NCBI RefSeq assembly: GCF_964030965.1
Contig: NZ_OZ034999.1
Location: forward strand, 1,116,001 to 1,180,000
DNA from: Spiroplasma endosymbiont of Amphimallon solstitiale
GTDB lineage: Bacteria > Bacillota_I > Bacilli_A > Mycoplasmatales > VBWQ01
Length of the DNA: 64,000 bases
Reading direction: 5' to 3'
A program made the position numbers and the translations under genes. Below, piece after piece: positions 42,813 through 51,014 of this stretch. The notes beneath the pieces are model-generated. The model was not told the origin of the DNA and made no database searches. It saw only the letters and a program-made list of their open reading frames with translations. Within the stretch, counting starts at the first letter, position 1. Each line of letters opens with the position of its first letter.

Positions 42813-43241
42813 CAAACTTTTGTTTTTTCAAAAGACTTAAAAGATTTATCAATGTATAATAATCCATTAAAATTAAAATATTACGAAGACAATAATATTA
42901 CATATCATGGATTATTTGCTGGATATTATGGTAATGGTAAAATAGGGATAAAAATTGATAGAAATGAATATAATTTATATAGTATTGAAAGTACTTATAT
43001 GCAAAGTAAAATTGAAGATAATATTACTACCCAAAGCATTGAAAATCAAAAAGATACAATGTTAGGTTTTTGTGATTTATTTGATAAAGAATTTAAGTGA
43101 AAAATACAATTATTACCTAATATTATGCAATTAGAACTTGGTATATTTAGTGAAAAATTAGTTTTAGGGATAATACAATACATAAGATATTATAAATATT
43201 ATAAATTAACTATTTCAAAAATAGTATTTAATCCTAGATAA
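42813..43241 (+). pseudogene. Unknown protein, 5' end removed by IS256
   Basis: About 142 codons in one frame from the IS256 end to TAA 43239. TFVFSKDLKDLSMYNNP is followed by YHGLFAGYYGNGKIGIKID and ends KIVFNPR. Soluble, aromatic-rich, no motif recognised. An internal ATG (42852) lacks a ribosome site. Confidence 0.5.
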
Positions 43242-43280
43242 TTATGTTATAATAAAACAAAAAAAGTAAGGAATAATTTT

Positions 43281-43511
43281 ATGTTATTATTAGCAACTAT
43301 AAGTCCAATCTTAGCAATTAAATTATCAATAATAGGAGCCTTGTTTTTAGTGGTTACTTTAATACCTGGGATACTATTATTCTGTAAATCTTACGAAAAA
43401 AATAAAAAAATAAATTTTAAAGAAAAAAAAACCATTATTGGTATTATATTCTTAATATTATCAATTTTATCTTTTATAGAAGTAATTATTTTTACAAGTA
43501 TTACTTTTTAA
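43281..43511 (+). CDS. Small two-helix membrane protein
   Basis: 76 residues, preceded by aaaaagtaagga. Helices at about 8-30 (PILAIKLSIIGALFLVVTLI) and 50-74 (IIGIIFLILSILSFIEVIIF), joined by a lysine-rich loop (SYEKNKKINFKEKK). No partner nearby indicates its role. Followed by the candidate small RNA. Confidence 0.6.
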   Translation: MLLLATISPILAIKLSIIGALFLVVTLIPGILLFCKSYEKNKKINFKEKKTIIGIIFLILSILSFIEVIIFTSITF

Positions 43512-43556
43512 TAATATTTCCCCACAATCTTAAATATTAATGTATAATATTAAAAT

Positions 43557-43667
43557 ACTTACCTAAGGGGTTAGAAAAGGTAAGTTATAGATGTCAAGTT
43601 ATTTCATTTATATTTAAACTTAGGTTGGCACCTAATTAAAAAGTTACCTTAATTGGTAACTTTTTTT
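43557..43667 (+). ncRNA. Candidate small RNA with own promoter and terminator
   Basis: TATAAT at 43543-43548 is 8 bases upstream. The stretch can form three hairpins: ACTTACC/GGTAAGT (43557-43586), TTAGG/CCTAA around ttggca (about 43620-43635) and a terminator AGTTACC/GGTAACT with seven T (43642-43667). No reading frame. The first part recurs on the minus strand at 10981-11020. The word ttggcacc recalls T-box ends but the T-box core is absent. Family unassigned. Confidence 0.45.
43642..43667. terminator. Terminator shared by the small RNA and the convergent phage operon
   Basis: Seven-base stem agttacc/ggtaact with T7 on the plus side and T5 on the minus side. The stop codon of the minus gene at 43666 overlaps its T run. 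Confidence 0.75.
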
Positions 43668-44163
43668 ATGTATTATTAATAGTAAGATAATTATTATTTG
43701 TTTTATATTTAGTAATAAATTTATTTATTATTGAATTGTTATTAATTTGTTGTTCTCTATTTTTTTTAAATTCATTATTTTTTCAATCTAAAAAGAAGTT
43801 ATTATATCAATAATTAAAAACATCAATTTGTAAATCTTCATTTTTTATGAAATTGAAAATAAAATTTAATTCTTCAAATAAATTTTTGTATTTTGTATTT
43901 TTTTCTAAAAAAATATGAATATCATTTATTTCTTTTTCAGAAAAATCATTAATTTTGTTTTTATATTTTTTAATTTTTATATTTTTTTTCGTTAAGATAA
44001 CCGACTTATCTAAATAATTTAAAATTAATTCTGGAACATCTTTTCCTTTATCTTTTTTTAGTAAATCTAGATATTTCTCAGCTATTTCAATTATAACTAT
44101 ATCTATTATTGCTCCTAGAAATCAATCTATTCTTTTTTTATTTATCATTATTTCTTTTTTCAT
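43666..44163 (-). CDS. Hypothetical phage-type protein, 165 residues
   Basis: Lys/Asn/Ile-rich. DWFLGAIIDIVIIEIAEKYL near the N-terminus, then acidic-basic helices and LDWKNNEFKKNREQQINNN near the end. No motif recognised. Its ATG overlaps the end of the previous gene by 16 bases after aaggagaaaa. Last gene before the terminator. Confidence 0.6.
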
Positions 44164-44450
44164 TTTTTCTCCTTATTTTTGTTTCTTAATTTTTTTCACT
44201 CTTTTATATGATTTCCATTATTTTTTAATTTAATTCTTTTTCTATTTATTCTACGCTCTAATAATACTAATAAGGACATTAATGCTATATCTTCTCTACT
44301 TTTTAATTTAATTTTTTTTATTTCATGTTTTCTATCTTTATTTTTTTCATTTTTATAATCTTTTATTTTCATTCATGTAACTAATATAGTTCCCGAAACT
44401 GTAACTAAAACACCTAAAAATCCAAAAAAATATTTTCATCACTCTGACAT
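44148..44450 (-). CDS. Small membrane-anchored protein, possibly holin-like
   Basis: 100 residues. One N-terminal helix (WKYFFGFLGVLVTVSGTILVTWM, within residues 4-27) and a strongly basic C-terminal part (KDRKHEIKKIKLK, ERRINRKRIKLK). Three UGA codons read as Trp, one being the ATG-overlapping TGA near the end. The shape resembles small phage membrane proteins, but nothing specific to holins is seen. Confidence 0.55.
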
Positions 44451-44463
44451 TATTATATAACCT

Positions 44464-44559
44464 AACCCGTTTCAAAATATTATTATTTATATTTAATATT
44501 ATAAATTAAAATACAAAAAAGAGAAGTTATAAATAATTAGAAACGGGTTAACTTCTCTT
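44464..44559 (-). promoter_or_regulatory. Attenuator-like leader with loop-to-downstream complementarity
   Basis: On the minus strand AAGAGAAGTT and AACTTCTCTT (44550-44559, 44519-44528) form a 10-bp stem followed by six T, an intrinsic terminator. Its loop holds AACCCGTTTC (44540-44549), the exact complement of GAAACGGGTT (44464-44473), which lies 13 bases before the next start codon (44450). Loop and downstream region can pair over 10 bases. Either a pseudoknot or an alternative structure that hides the ribosome-binding region is possible. Confidence 0.6.
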
Positions 44560-44792
44560 TATTAATTATATCATATTTTCTATATTAAATATAGATAATT
44601 TAATAATTATTTATATTCTTCTTTATTATGTTTTATAGAAATATTACAAATTAAATCTTCTTGTGTTTTAAACATTCTTAAAATAGTAGATATAATTTCA
44701 TAATCAATTTTATTTATATAATTATTATTTTGTAAATTATTTATAATTTTAATTCCATCATTATATAAATTTTCAATATCATTTTTATATTT

Positions 44793-45853
44793 CCTGAATT
44801 GTAAATATAAATGGGACAGTTTTTTAAAATAATTGTATTAAATCTATTGGTCTTTTATAAGATAGTGATTTTCTGGGTGTAGAATTAATTTGAAATGCTA
44901 TAGTATTTAAATCTTTTTGTTTATATGAAGATAGATCTGTAGATTTTGGTAAATATCTTCTTAAAATACCATTATTATTTTTATTTAAACCTCTTTGACA
45001 AGGTTTACCAGGATCTGCAAAATAAATCTTAACATTACAATTTTTTTCGATTAATTTTCATTTACTAAATTCTTTACCACGATCAAAAGTAATAGTTTTA
45101 ACTGTTCCTTTTTGTAACTTTGAAATAAATTTTATTATACTTTTTGTAATATTTTCTGATTTATTATTTTTAGTTGCTAAAGGAATTGTGGTTTTTGATC
45201 ATATATCAGCTAAAGTAATAATAGAACTTTTATGATCTTTACCAATGATAGTATCACCCTCTAAATGACCAAATTCTTCTATATTTTTAATATTAGGAAT
45301 GATTAAATTTCTTTCATGAATAGACTTACAATTATTAATTCTGCCCCTAGTTTCTTTTTGTTTGTGAGGTTTATTTTTTCCTTTTCTCAATAAGTTATTT
45401 TCATCAAAACCCATTCGATTTGTTTTAAACATGTTATATAAAGTTTTTGTTGAAATACTTTTTATTTTATTTTCCTTTAAAAAATTAGCAATTATATCAA
45501 GAGCATAATTTTTAGTAATTAACAAATGATTAATAGTATTAATTTCTATTAAAGTTAAAATTATTAATTTTCTACCTGCATTTTGTTTATTTTTTTGAAT
45601 TTTATTCAATATTTCTAATGGTAATAAGTTTTGATTTAATAATCTACAAACTCTATGTACAGTTGATTTACTATAATCAATGGCTTTTGCTATTTTACGA
45701 ATCGAAAATCCATAACTTTTATATTCTTTTATTGCTATTATTGATTCAATAGTCAGATACTTATACATTGTGCTAATTCCTTTCTTTTCTTAATTATAGA
45801 ATTAACACAATTTAATTTTTATATAAGTGTCCTTTTTAATTTTACAATTCAGG
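44793..45853 (-). mobile_element. IS30-family insertion sequence, complete
   Basis: 1061 bp with both termini, inserted in a small gene of the phage operon. Confidence 0.92.
44824..45768 (-). CDS. IS30 transposase with catalytic Glu263 changed to Lys
   Basis: 314 residues and open throughout. Codon 263 (complement 44980-44982) is AAA where all other copies have GAA, so the motif reads RGLNKNNNGILRR. E263 is the glutamate of the DDE triad, so this protein should not catalyse transposition, although it could still bind element ends. Confidence 0.88.
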
Positions 45854-45901
45854 TTTAGTAATATTATTAATATTTATAATTTTTTCTTTGGTTTTCATTA
45901 T

Positions 45902-46096
45902 TTACTCCTTATTTTTAAATTCATTTTTAATTTCTTTTATTTTATTTTTAAATTGTTTTTTATGAAAATAACACATATTAAAAAATTGAATTACACTATC
46001 TTCTATATTTATAGTTTTTAAAGTAACTAATACTTTACTATTACAATCTTTAACAATACATTTAAGTAATACTTTTTCTTCTTTTTGTTTTTGCAT
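45902..46096 (-). CDS. Small Cys/His protein, possible zinc binder
   Basis: 64 residues. CIVKDCNSK and CYFHKK place C-x4-C and C-x2-H pairs that could bind zinc. Basic C-terminus (KNKIKEIKNEFKNKE). Starts within the stop of the upstream gene (TAATG), so coupled translation is likely. Confidence 0.55.
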   Translation of the reverse strand: MQKQKEEKVLLKCIVKDCNSKVLVTLKTINIEDSVIQFFNMCYFHKKQFKNKIKEIKNEFKNKE

Positions 46097-46338
46097 TATT
46101 TTACTTCCTTATTATTTTTAATTATTTTATTAAAAATTTCATATTTATTTACTTCAAAAATAATATTTTTTTTCATACCTTCAAATATTTCAATATTTCA
46201 TTTAACTTTTTTTAATTCATCAATATTTTTTTCCATTTTTTTATAATTTAAAATAGTAGGATTTTCAATAAATTTTTTCTTTTCTAAATAAATCAATTCT
46301 TCAATAATTTTTATTTTTTCTATATTTTCTTTTTTCAT
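46096..46338 (-). CDS. Hypothetical phage-operon protein, 80 residues
   Basis: Highly charged, helical (ENIEKIKIIEELIYLEKKK, NYKKMEKNIDELKKV). Overlaps both neighbours by one to three bases. No motif recognised. Confidence 0.5.
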
Positions 46339-46445
46339 TATTTATTATCCTTTCTTATAATAAAATTCATTATTTTATAAATTAAATAATTATTATAAAA
46401 ATTACAGTCTTTATAATCTTCTATTAAAGATAATAATTCTAACAT
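46338..46445 (-). CDS. Mini-protein, 35 residues
   Basis: MLELLSLIEDYKDCNFYNNY then IIRKDNK. Overlaps the neighbouring start by one base (TAATG) in the same style as the rest of the operon, which is the main reason to accept it. Confidence 0.4.
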   Translation of the reverse strand: MLELLSLIEDYKDCNFYNNYLIYKIMNFIIRKDNK

Positions 46446-46615
46446 TATTTATTTTCCTTATTTAATTTATTTAAATAATTATTTAAATAAATAATAGTTA
46501 CATCTTTTTTTATTTGTTCATTATTATAAAGTAAATACATATGTAAAAAAGAAGCTCTTTCATCTAATAATTTATTAATTTTTGTTATTTTTTTTAATTT
46601 AAAATTCATAAACAT
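46445..46615 (-). CDS. Hypothetical phage-operon protein, 56 residues
   Basis: Helical and charged (FKLKKITKINKLLDERASFL). Start preceded by aaggagaataaataat; one-base overlap with both neighbours. Confidence 0.45.
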   Translation of the reverse strand: MFMNFKLKKITKINKLLDERASFLHMYLLYNNEQIKKDVTIIYLNNYLNKLNKENK

Positions 46616-47172
46616 TATTTATTCTCCTTATTTAAATAATATCAACCAATTAATAAACTATCTGCTTCATCATGATTAGTAATATTAAAATTTCATTCAT
46701 TTTCTGAAATAATGATTTGTGCCATTGCTAATGATGTTTCTTTTGTTCATTTTTCATTTTTAATATCTCAATATGCTCCAAAAGGTCTATTTTTATATCA
46801 TTTCTTTCATTCACTTGGACTAATTAACATATTTTTTGTTAATAATTTATTAAATTGTCCAGCAATAAAACCACGTAAATGTTCTTGTGTTTCATAACCA
46901 ATTCCATTTTTACTATGAAAAGTACCACGTTCAATAATTAAATCAAAATTATTTTTAGAATTAGTTAATTCATCTTTTAATTCTAAAGTTCCATATACAA
47001 CATAATGCATGTCTCTATTAAAATTATCAATACCATTTTTTTTAAAACTACAACTACTAATTAATATTGGTTTTCATATATATGTATATGTATCACAATA
47101 TATTTTCTTTTCTCATAAAGTAAATCCAGTATTTTTAATACTTGGGTCAATTGAAAGTAAATAATTAGTCAT
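46615..47172 (-). CDS. RuvC-like Holliday-junction resolvase
   Basis: 185 residues. LLSIDPSIKNTGFTLW gives the first catalytic Asp (D8) of the RNase-H-like RuvC fold, IIERGTF a Glu on the next strand, and ITNHDEADSLLIGWYYL the last acidic pair. The middle (FIAGQF.KLL...YKNRPFGAYW) also fits. Phage resolvases of this type cut recombination or replication intermediates. It is part of a recombination module with the ERF protein. Two or more UGA codons are Trp. Confidence 0.75.
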
Positions 47173-47323
47173 TATCAAATTCACCATTTTTAATTTTTTC
47201 ATAAATTATTTTTAAAGTATGTTGTGCTGATAAATTATAATTTTTTAATGCTTCTTCTATTGGTAATTTATAATATTTATTAATCTCATTTATTAAATAA
47301 TTATTTAATTTTTCTTTATTCAT
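47165..47323 (-). CDS. Hypothetical phage-operon protein, 52 residues
   Basis: MNKEKLNNYLINEINKYYKL then EEALKNYNLSAQHTLKII, ending KNGEFDND. Its first residues and its end resemble those of the next upstream protein (MNKEKLLNRL..., ENGDFDNE), pointing to a common origin. Overlaps the resolvase start by 8 bases. Confidence 0.45.
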   Translation of the reverse strand: MNKEKLNNYLINEINKYYKLPIEEALKNYNLSAQHTLKIIYEKIKNGEFDND

Positions 47324-47447
47324 TATCAAAGTCTCCATTTTCTATGGCTTTATATAGTCACTCTGTATTAATTGGTTCCCATATCTCACAGTACATACCA
47401 TTTCTTTTTTGTTGTAATAATCTATTCAGTAATTTTTCTTTATTCAT
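47316..47447 (-). CDS. Hypothetical phage-operon protein, 43 residues
   Basis: MNKEKLLNRLLQQKRNGMYC then EIWEPINTEWLYKAIENGDF. Start preceded by aaggagaaat. Paralogue-like to its downstream neighbour at both ends. Confidence 0.45.
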
Positions 47448-47448
47448 A

Positions 47449-47556
47449 TTATTTCTCCTTATTTTTATTTAAATTCATAACTAATATTTCTAAACAATTC
47501 ATACATCAATATTTACTTAATCAAGTTCTTTTTTTACAATATTTACATTTATTCAT
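47449..47556 (-). CDS. Zinc-ribbon mini-protein, 35 residues
   Basis: CKYCKK and CMNCLE form two CxxC pairs 15 residues apart, a treble-clef or ribbon zinc site. UGA is Trp at two positions. Common as regulators or adaptors in phage early operons. Confidence 0.55.
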
Positions 47557-48439
47557 AATTTCTATACTCATTTTTATTATTAGTTTTTAAATTTTTAAAT
47601 CTTTCACGAATTTTTTTAAATTTATCAAATAAAGTTTTTAAATAATTTTCACCCATTAATATTAAAAAATCTTTATTATTACTTGGATTTAATCTTTCCA
47701 TATCTTCTCTTATACATTCATCAAATAAAACTGTATTTGTAATCATATATTTTTCAAAATAATCTAATTGTTTTTCACTTGGTTCTCATTTTTCATTTTG
47801 TATTTTGATATTATTAATATAATTATTTTGTTGTTTATTATTATTTTGAATTACATTAACATTATCTGGGTCAAGTTCATCTTCACTTAATAATAATAAA
47901 TTCATTAAAAAATATCTATAAGCATAAGTTTCTTTTAATTATGTAGAAAAGTATGGATGACCAAAAATTATTCATCAATTTACACTTAAAATATTATTTT
48001 TAATTAAAAATTTGTTAAAAGTAACATTATTTAGTGTAAAAATTCTCTAAAAATAACACTTTACCATGTATCATTACTTTTCTACAAAATTAAAGTAAGT
48101 TTCTGCACTACCTTTTGCTTTTGCTACATCTGTATTTTTAGCACAAGCTAATATATCAAAATATTTACTTTCTTTATCATTATCTAAATCAATAATTGTA
48201 TATCTTTTAAAATAAGTTATTTCTACTTCATTTTTATCTAAATAATTAATTTTTCTATCAGTTGTTAATATATCTTCATGTGTAATAACAATATTAAATT
48301 CTTTACATAATAATTTAAATTTATTAAAAATATCACTTAATAATCAATATTTATAATTACCAAATTTATTAAAACCATTTTTAGGTGTACTACCAATTTC
48401 TAATTGTAATTTAAGTATTTTTTTATATAAATTATTCAT
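47549..48439 (-). pseudogene. ERF-family single-strand annealing protein, split by a MITE
   Basis: Without the MITE and one target copy (taagtttct) the frame reads through 239 residues. N-terminal LYKKILKLQLEIGSTPKNGF...KYWLLSDIFNKF and the signature LACAKNTDVAKAKGSAETYAYRYFLMNLL match the ERF family (AGAxDTDxQ..GSAxTYARRY). ERF proteins anneal single strands in phage recombination. The C-terminal half (EDELDPDNVNV onward) is charged. In reverse relative to this gene the MITE brings a stop soon after AETY, so only the core N-terminal part would be made; an internal ATG (47746) could restart the tail. Confidence 0.85.
47934..48095 (+). repeat. 162-bp MITE-like element, copy 8 (forward)
   Basis: Perfect 9-bp target duplication taagtttct (47925-47933 and 48096-48104). 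One substitution near its end (taccatg for tatcatg). Confidence 0.93.
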
Positions 48440-48617
48440 TTTTATCACTCTTTCTATTTATTGCATTTTTAATTAAATCTCTTACAAAATCATTCATAGT
48501 TATATTTCTTTCATAACAATATGTTTTTAATTCATAATGGTCATTTTTAGTAAGACGAATTTTTAAATTTTTAATTAATAATTTATCTTGATGTTTTTTA
48601 AGTGCTGCTGCTACCAT
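48432..48617 (-). CDS. Ribbon-helix-helix protein (Arc/CopG-like)
   Basis: 61 residues. NLKIRLTKNDHYELKTYCYE followed by TMNDFVRDLIKNAIN is the strand-helix-helix pattern of small RHH repressors. Overlaps the ERF start by 8 bases. It may regulate the operon; the palindromes at 49965-50077 are possible targets. Confidence 0.6.
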   Translation of the reverse strand: MVAAALKKHQDKLLIKNLKIRLTKNDHYELKTYCYERNITMNDFVRDLIKNAINRKSDKNE

Positions 48618-48632
48618 TTATATTCATCTCCT

Positions 48633-48838
48633 TTAACTTTTAATAATTCTTTTATAATCAATAATTACTTGTTCTAATTGATTTACATTTTTATAATTAA
48701 AATAATCACAATTAATTTTAAATCACCATCATTATCAATTTCAATTTCTAAATCTTCATATTTACTATTAAATTCTTCTTGTAATTCTTCAAATTTTTCT
48801 ATTAATTTCATTGCATTTTGTAATTCTAATTGATTCAT
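48633..48838 (-). pseudogene. Small coiled-coil protein with a frameshift
   Basis: Start ATG 48838 after aaggagtataaaaa. EKFEELQEEFNSKYEDLEIE is followed by DNDGD, where one base is missing near 48722. The proper continuation (NCDYFNYKNVNQLEQVIIDY...) is in the next frame and ends at 48633 just before the RHH gene's ribosome site. As read, the product ends LIVIILIIKM. Confidence 0.55.
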
Positions 48839-48841
48839 TTT

Positions 48842-49024
48842 TTATACTCCTTTAAAATTTTCTAATTGTAATTCATTAATATAATATTCATATAAGTAAT
48901 CTCAATTCTCACTTGTTAAATACATATCTTCTTCAATCATTTCATTAATACATTTATTACAATAATAACTATTATCTAATTCACTAATTCAAATATATTT
49001 TTCATTATGAATATTACATTTCAT
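48842..49024 (-). CDS. Zinc-finger-like protein, 60 residues
   Basis: MKCNIHNEKYI and YYCNKCINEMIEED give C-x2-H and C-x2-C pairs 17 residues apart, a likely zinc site. The C-terminal part is acidic and aromatic. One-frame overlap with its neighbours. Confidence 0.55.
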
Positions 49025-49151
49025 TTTTTTCACCTATTAATTTATAAAAACATTTATTACAAGTTCTATTTGCAAATGATGAATTTTTATTACATATATC
49101 ACATGAACCAAATATTTTATATATTCTTTTATCTTCTTTTAAATTAAGCAT
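49014..49151 (-). CDS. Zinc-ribbon mini-protein, 45 residues
   Basis: SCDICNKN and RTCNKCFYK give two CxxC pairs. Ends in the start region of the next gene (overlap 11 bases). Third zinc-type mini-protein of the operon. Confidence 0.55.
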   Translation of the reverse strand: MLNLKEDKRIYKIFGSCDICNKNSSFANRTCNKCFYKLIGEKNEM

Positions 49152-49168
49152 TTATATTACTCCTTTAA

Positions 49169-49324
49169 TTAAGAATATTTACTTACAGTAATTAATAAAA
49201 TTATTAATCCAATTAAAGTTGAAATTAAAGTAATAATTATTTTTATTTTTAATCACTTTTTTTGATGTTCTTTTGCTATTTTGATTTTTTGTTCTATTAA
49301 TTCTTTCTTTTCTTTTTCTTCCAT
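49169..49324 (-). CDS. Small membrane protein, 51 residues
   Basis: Lysine/glutamate-rich N-terminal helix (EEKEKKELIEQKIKIAKE) and a C-terminal membrane helix (IKIIITLISTLIGLIILLI). Function unknown. Confidence 0.5.
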
Positions 49325-49326
49325 TT

Positions 49327-49443
49327 TTAATCCCTTTCTATAATTTTTAATATTTCTTGTATTTCAATATATTTTTTATTTTTAAGTAATTTTTCATTAC
49401 ATAATTTTTTAATTAATTCTATTTTTTCAACATTTAATAACAT
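49327..49443 (-). CDS. Mini-protein, 38 residues
   Basis: MLLNVEKIELIKKLCNEKLL then EIQEILKIIERD; helical and charged. Preceded by aaggaaatt. Accepted because of its packing in the operon. Confidence 0.4.
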   Translation of the reverse strand: MLLNVEKIELIKKLCNEKLLKNKKYIEIQEILKIIERD

Positions 49444-49455
49444 ATTTAATTTCCT

Positions 49456-49947
49456 TTAATACTTTAAATAAAATATTTTTTCATTATGAGTATTTATATC
49501 TTTCATTGGTGTAACAATATAATTTATTGCTAAATCATTATGTTTATATGGATTATTTATTTTAAAACTTTTCATATCTTTTTCTCATGTAATGTTATAT
49601 TTAAAAAATTTTTGATTATTATTATTTTTAAAAATATAATAACCATTATATTCTTCATAAAATTCACAAGATATTAATTCATTTTCAGTAGTAGTAATAT
49701 TTGGAATATTTTTAATATATTTTAAAATTTCACTACCTTTAATACTTTCAATATCTTTTGTAATTGATTTTTTACCTAATTTATAATTAAAATCTTCAAT
49801 TATTTTTATTATTATTTTTTGATTTTGATTATTAATAGTAGTAAATTGTTTAGGAAATCATGTTTCATATTCACCAATTTCTAATAATATTCCACCATTA
49901 TTTGTTTCTTGTATTTTACTTTTTAAATCTAAACTAATATTTGGCAT
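49456..49947 (-). CDS. Hypothetical phage early protein, 163 residues
   Basis: First gene of the early operon, preceded by gaaaggaatatt. GGILLEIGEYETWFPKQF and QKFFKYNITWEKDMKSF; no motif recognised. A short mixed alpha/beta protein. Its leader holds several palindromes. Confidence 0.6.
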
Positions 49948-49964
49948 ATAATATTCCTTTCTAA

Positions 49965-50077
49965 TACGTATTTTTACGTATAAGCCTTATCACCTACAGT
50001 GATAAAAGGCTTATATATATTTTTATTAATACGTATACGTAATATATTGTGCTTTCACTTTTTATAAGTGAAGCACA
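49965..50077 (-). promoter_or_regulatory. Cluster of palindromes in the phage early leader
   Basis: Four dyads: tacgta-tttt-tacgta (49965-49980), a hairpin with arms ataagccttatcac and gtgataaaaggcttat (49980-50014), tacgtatacgta (50030-50041), and tgtgctttcac/gtgaagcaca (50048-50077). The repeated tacgta half-site suggests a repressor operator; the hairpins may act in RNA. Confidence 0.55.
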
Positions 50078-50397
50078 TATACATAAATAAAAATTATATT
50101 TAATAATTAATTTATTTATGTTATGATAATATTGATAATTTATGTATGTAATATATAACCCCCTTTATGTGTAATAATTTATTAATAATTAAAGAACAGG
50201 GTTTATGGTTATTGCATTTCTATACAAATTTAATTTCAATTTTATACAATAACAATTCAATAAAAATAAATAAATTACTCTTTTATACTCATATAGTAAT
50301 ATTTACATTTAGTATTCACAATTAGACTATCTACGAGAGTTTTAAAGTTTTTTATTTAACAATTAAAAAATGAGAGTTTTATCTCTCATTTATATTT
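50078..50397. other. AT-rich gap right of the phage early region
   Basis: No reading frame of note. Holds ataaccccctttatg near 50157 and a terminator at 50368-50391. Promoters for the early operon (minus) may lie near 50100-50150 (ttatgttatgataatattgata), but none is clear. Confidence 0.4.
50368..50391. terminator. Terminator hairpin
   Basis: aaatgagag/ctctcattt stem with a 6-base loop and T-rich sequence following on the plus strand (tatattttta). Confidence 0.7.
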
Positions 50398-51014
50398 TTA
50401 TTAAATCGTATCCAAGTTTGCAATGCGCTCATGATAATTTTAGTATTTGAGCAAGAACGTATCAAACAGTTGGTAAAGCAAGTAATAATAGTAGATTAAT
50501 ACAAAATACATTTATTTTGGCAAATAATACTTTTAAATTTGACCAACCATTTAATTATCCACAAGCAATTCAACCACCCCAATTAATAGAAAGAGCGCAT
50601 CCTATATTTATTGATTTAAGTAATCAAAGTCAATATGGGATTACAAATAACATTCAAGGTTCACGTGATATAATACCAAATTATCCTTATCAAATGAGAC
50701 CTTATGTAAATGAAGAATTAAATGGTTATGGTAGAGCAATATTATTTTCATTTAAAGATTATGGTTATGACAGTTTTGATAAATTTCAAGAAGATTATGA
50801 AAGTATGACATTTAATTTTAATTTTAATATGAACGCAATTTATGAAACAGTAACAAATTCAAAAAATTGGTTTACACCTATAAAAATTAATTTAAGTGAA
50901 TTAAAAGATATTAATGAAAATAATCCACAATTTGAATCAAATGTTAATTATTATGATAATAATTCTGGAAATCATAATGATGCTACAGATAATTGAACAT
51001 TTAATATTATTAAT
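50398..51014 (+). pseudogene. Unknown exported/phage-like protein fragment
   Basis: An open frame without start (KSYPSLQCAHDNFSIWARTY) runs 205 codons and ends at the IS30 insertion (NIINP joined to EL and stop from the IS30 end). Rich in Asn, Pro and aromatic residues (FDQPFNYPQAIQPPQ, NYPYQMRPYVNEE). Both ends are lost; it may derive from a phage or surface protein. Confidence 0.5.

Larger units (their letters stand above)
44607..45898 (-). pseudogene. Small phage-type protein split by IS30
   Basis: Start ATG at 45898 after aaggagtaaata. Removing the IS30 (44793-45853) and 3 bases joins MKTKEKIININNITK to YKNDIENLYNDGIKIINN...EDLICNISIKHNKEEYK, 76 residues in frame. Function unknown. The flanks share ttt, a plausible 3-bp IS30 target duplication. 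Confidence 0.65.

Noticed and set aside
43557-43667. T-box or known riboswitch
   Set aside because: The ttggcacc word recalls a T-box end but the AGGGTGGNACCGCG core and stem I are missing. Purine and preQ1 consensus patterns do not fit either.
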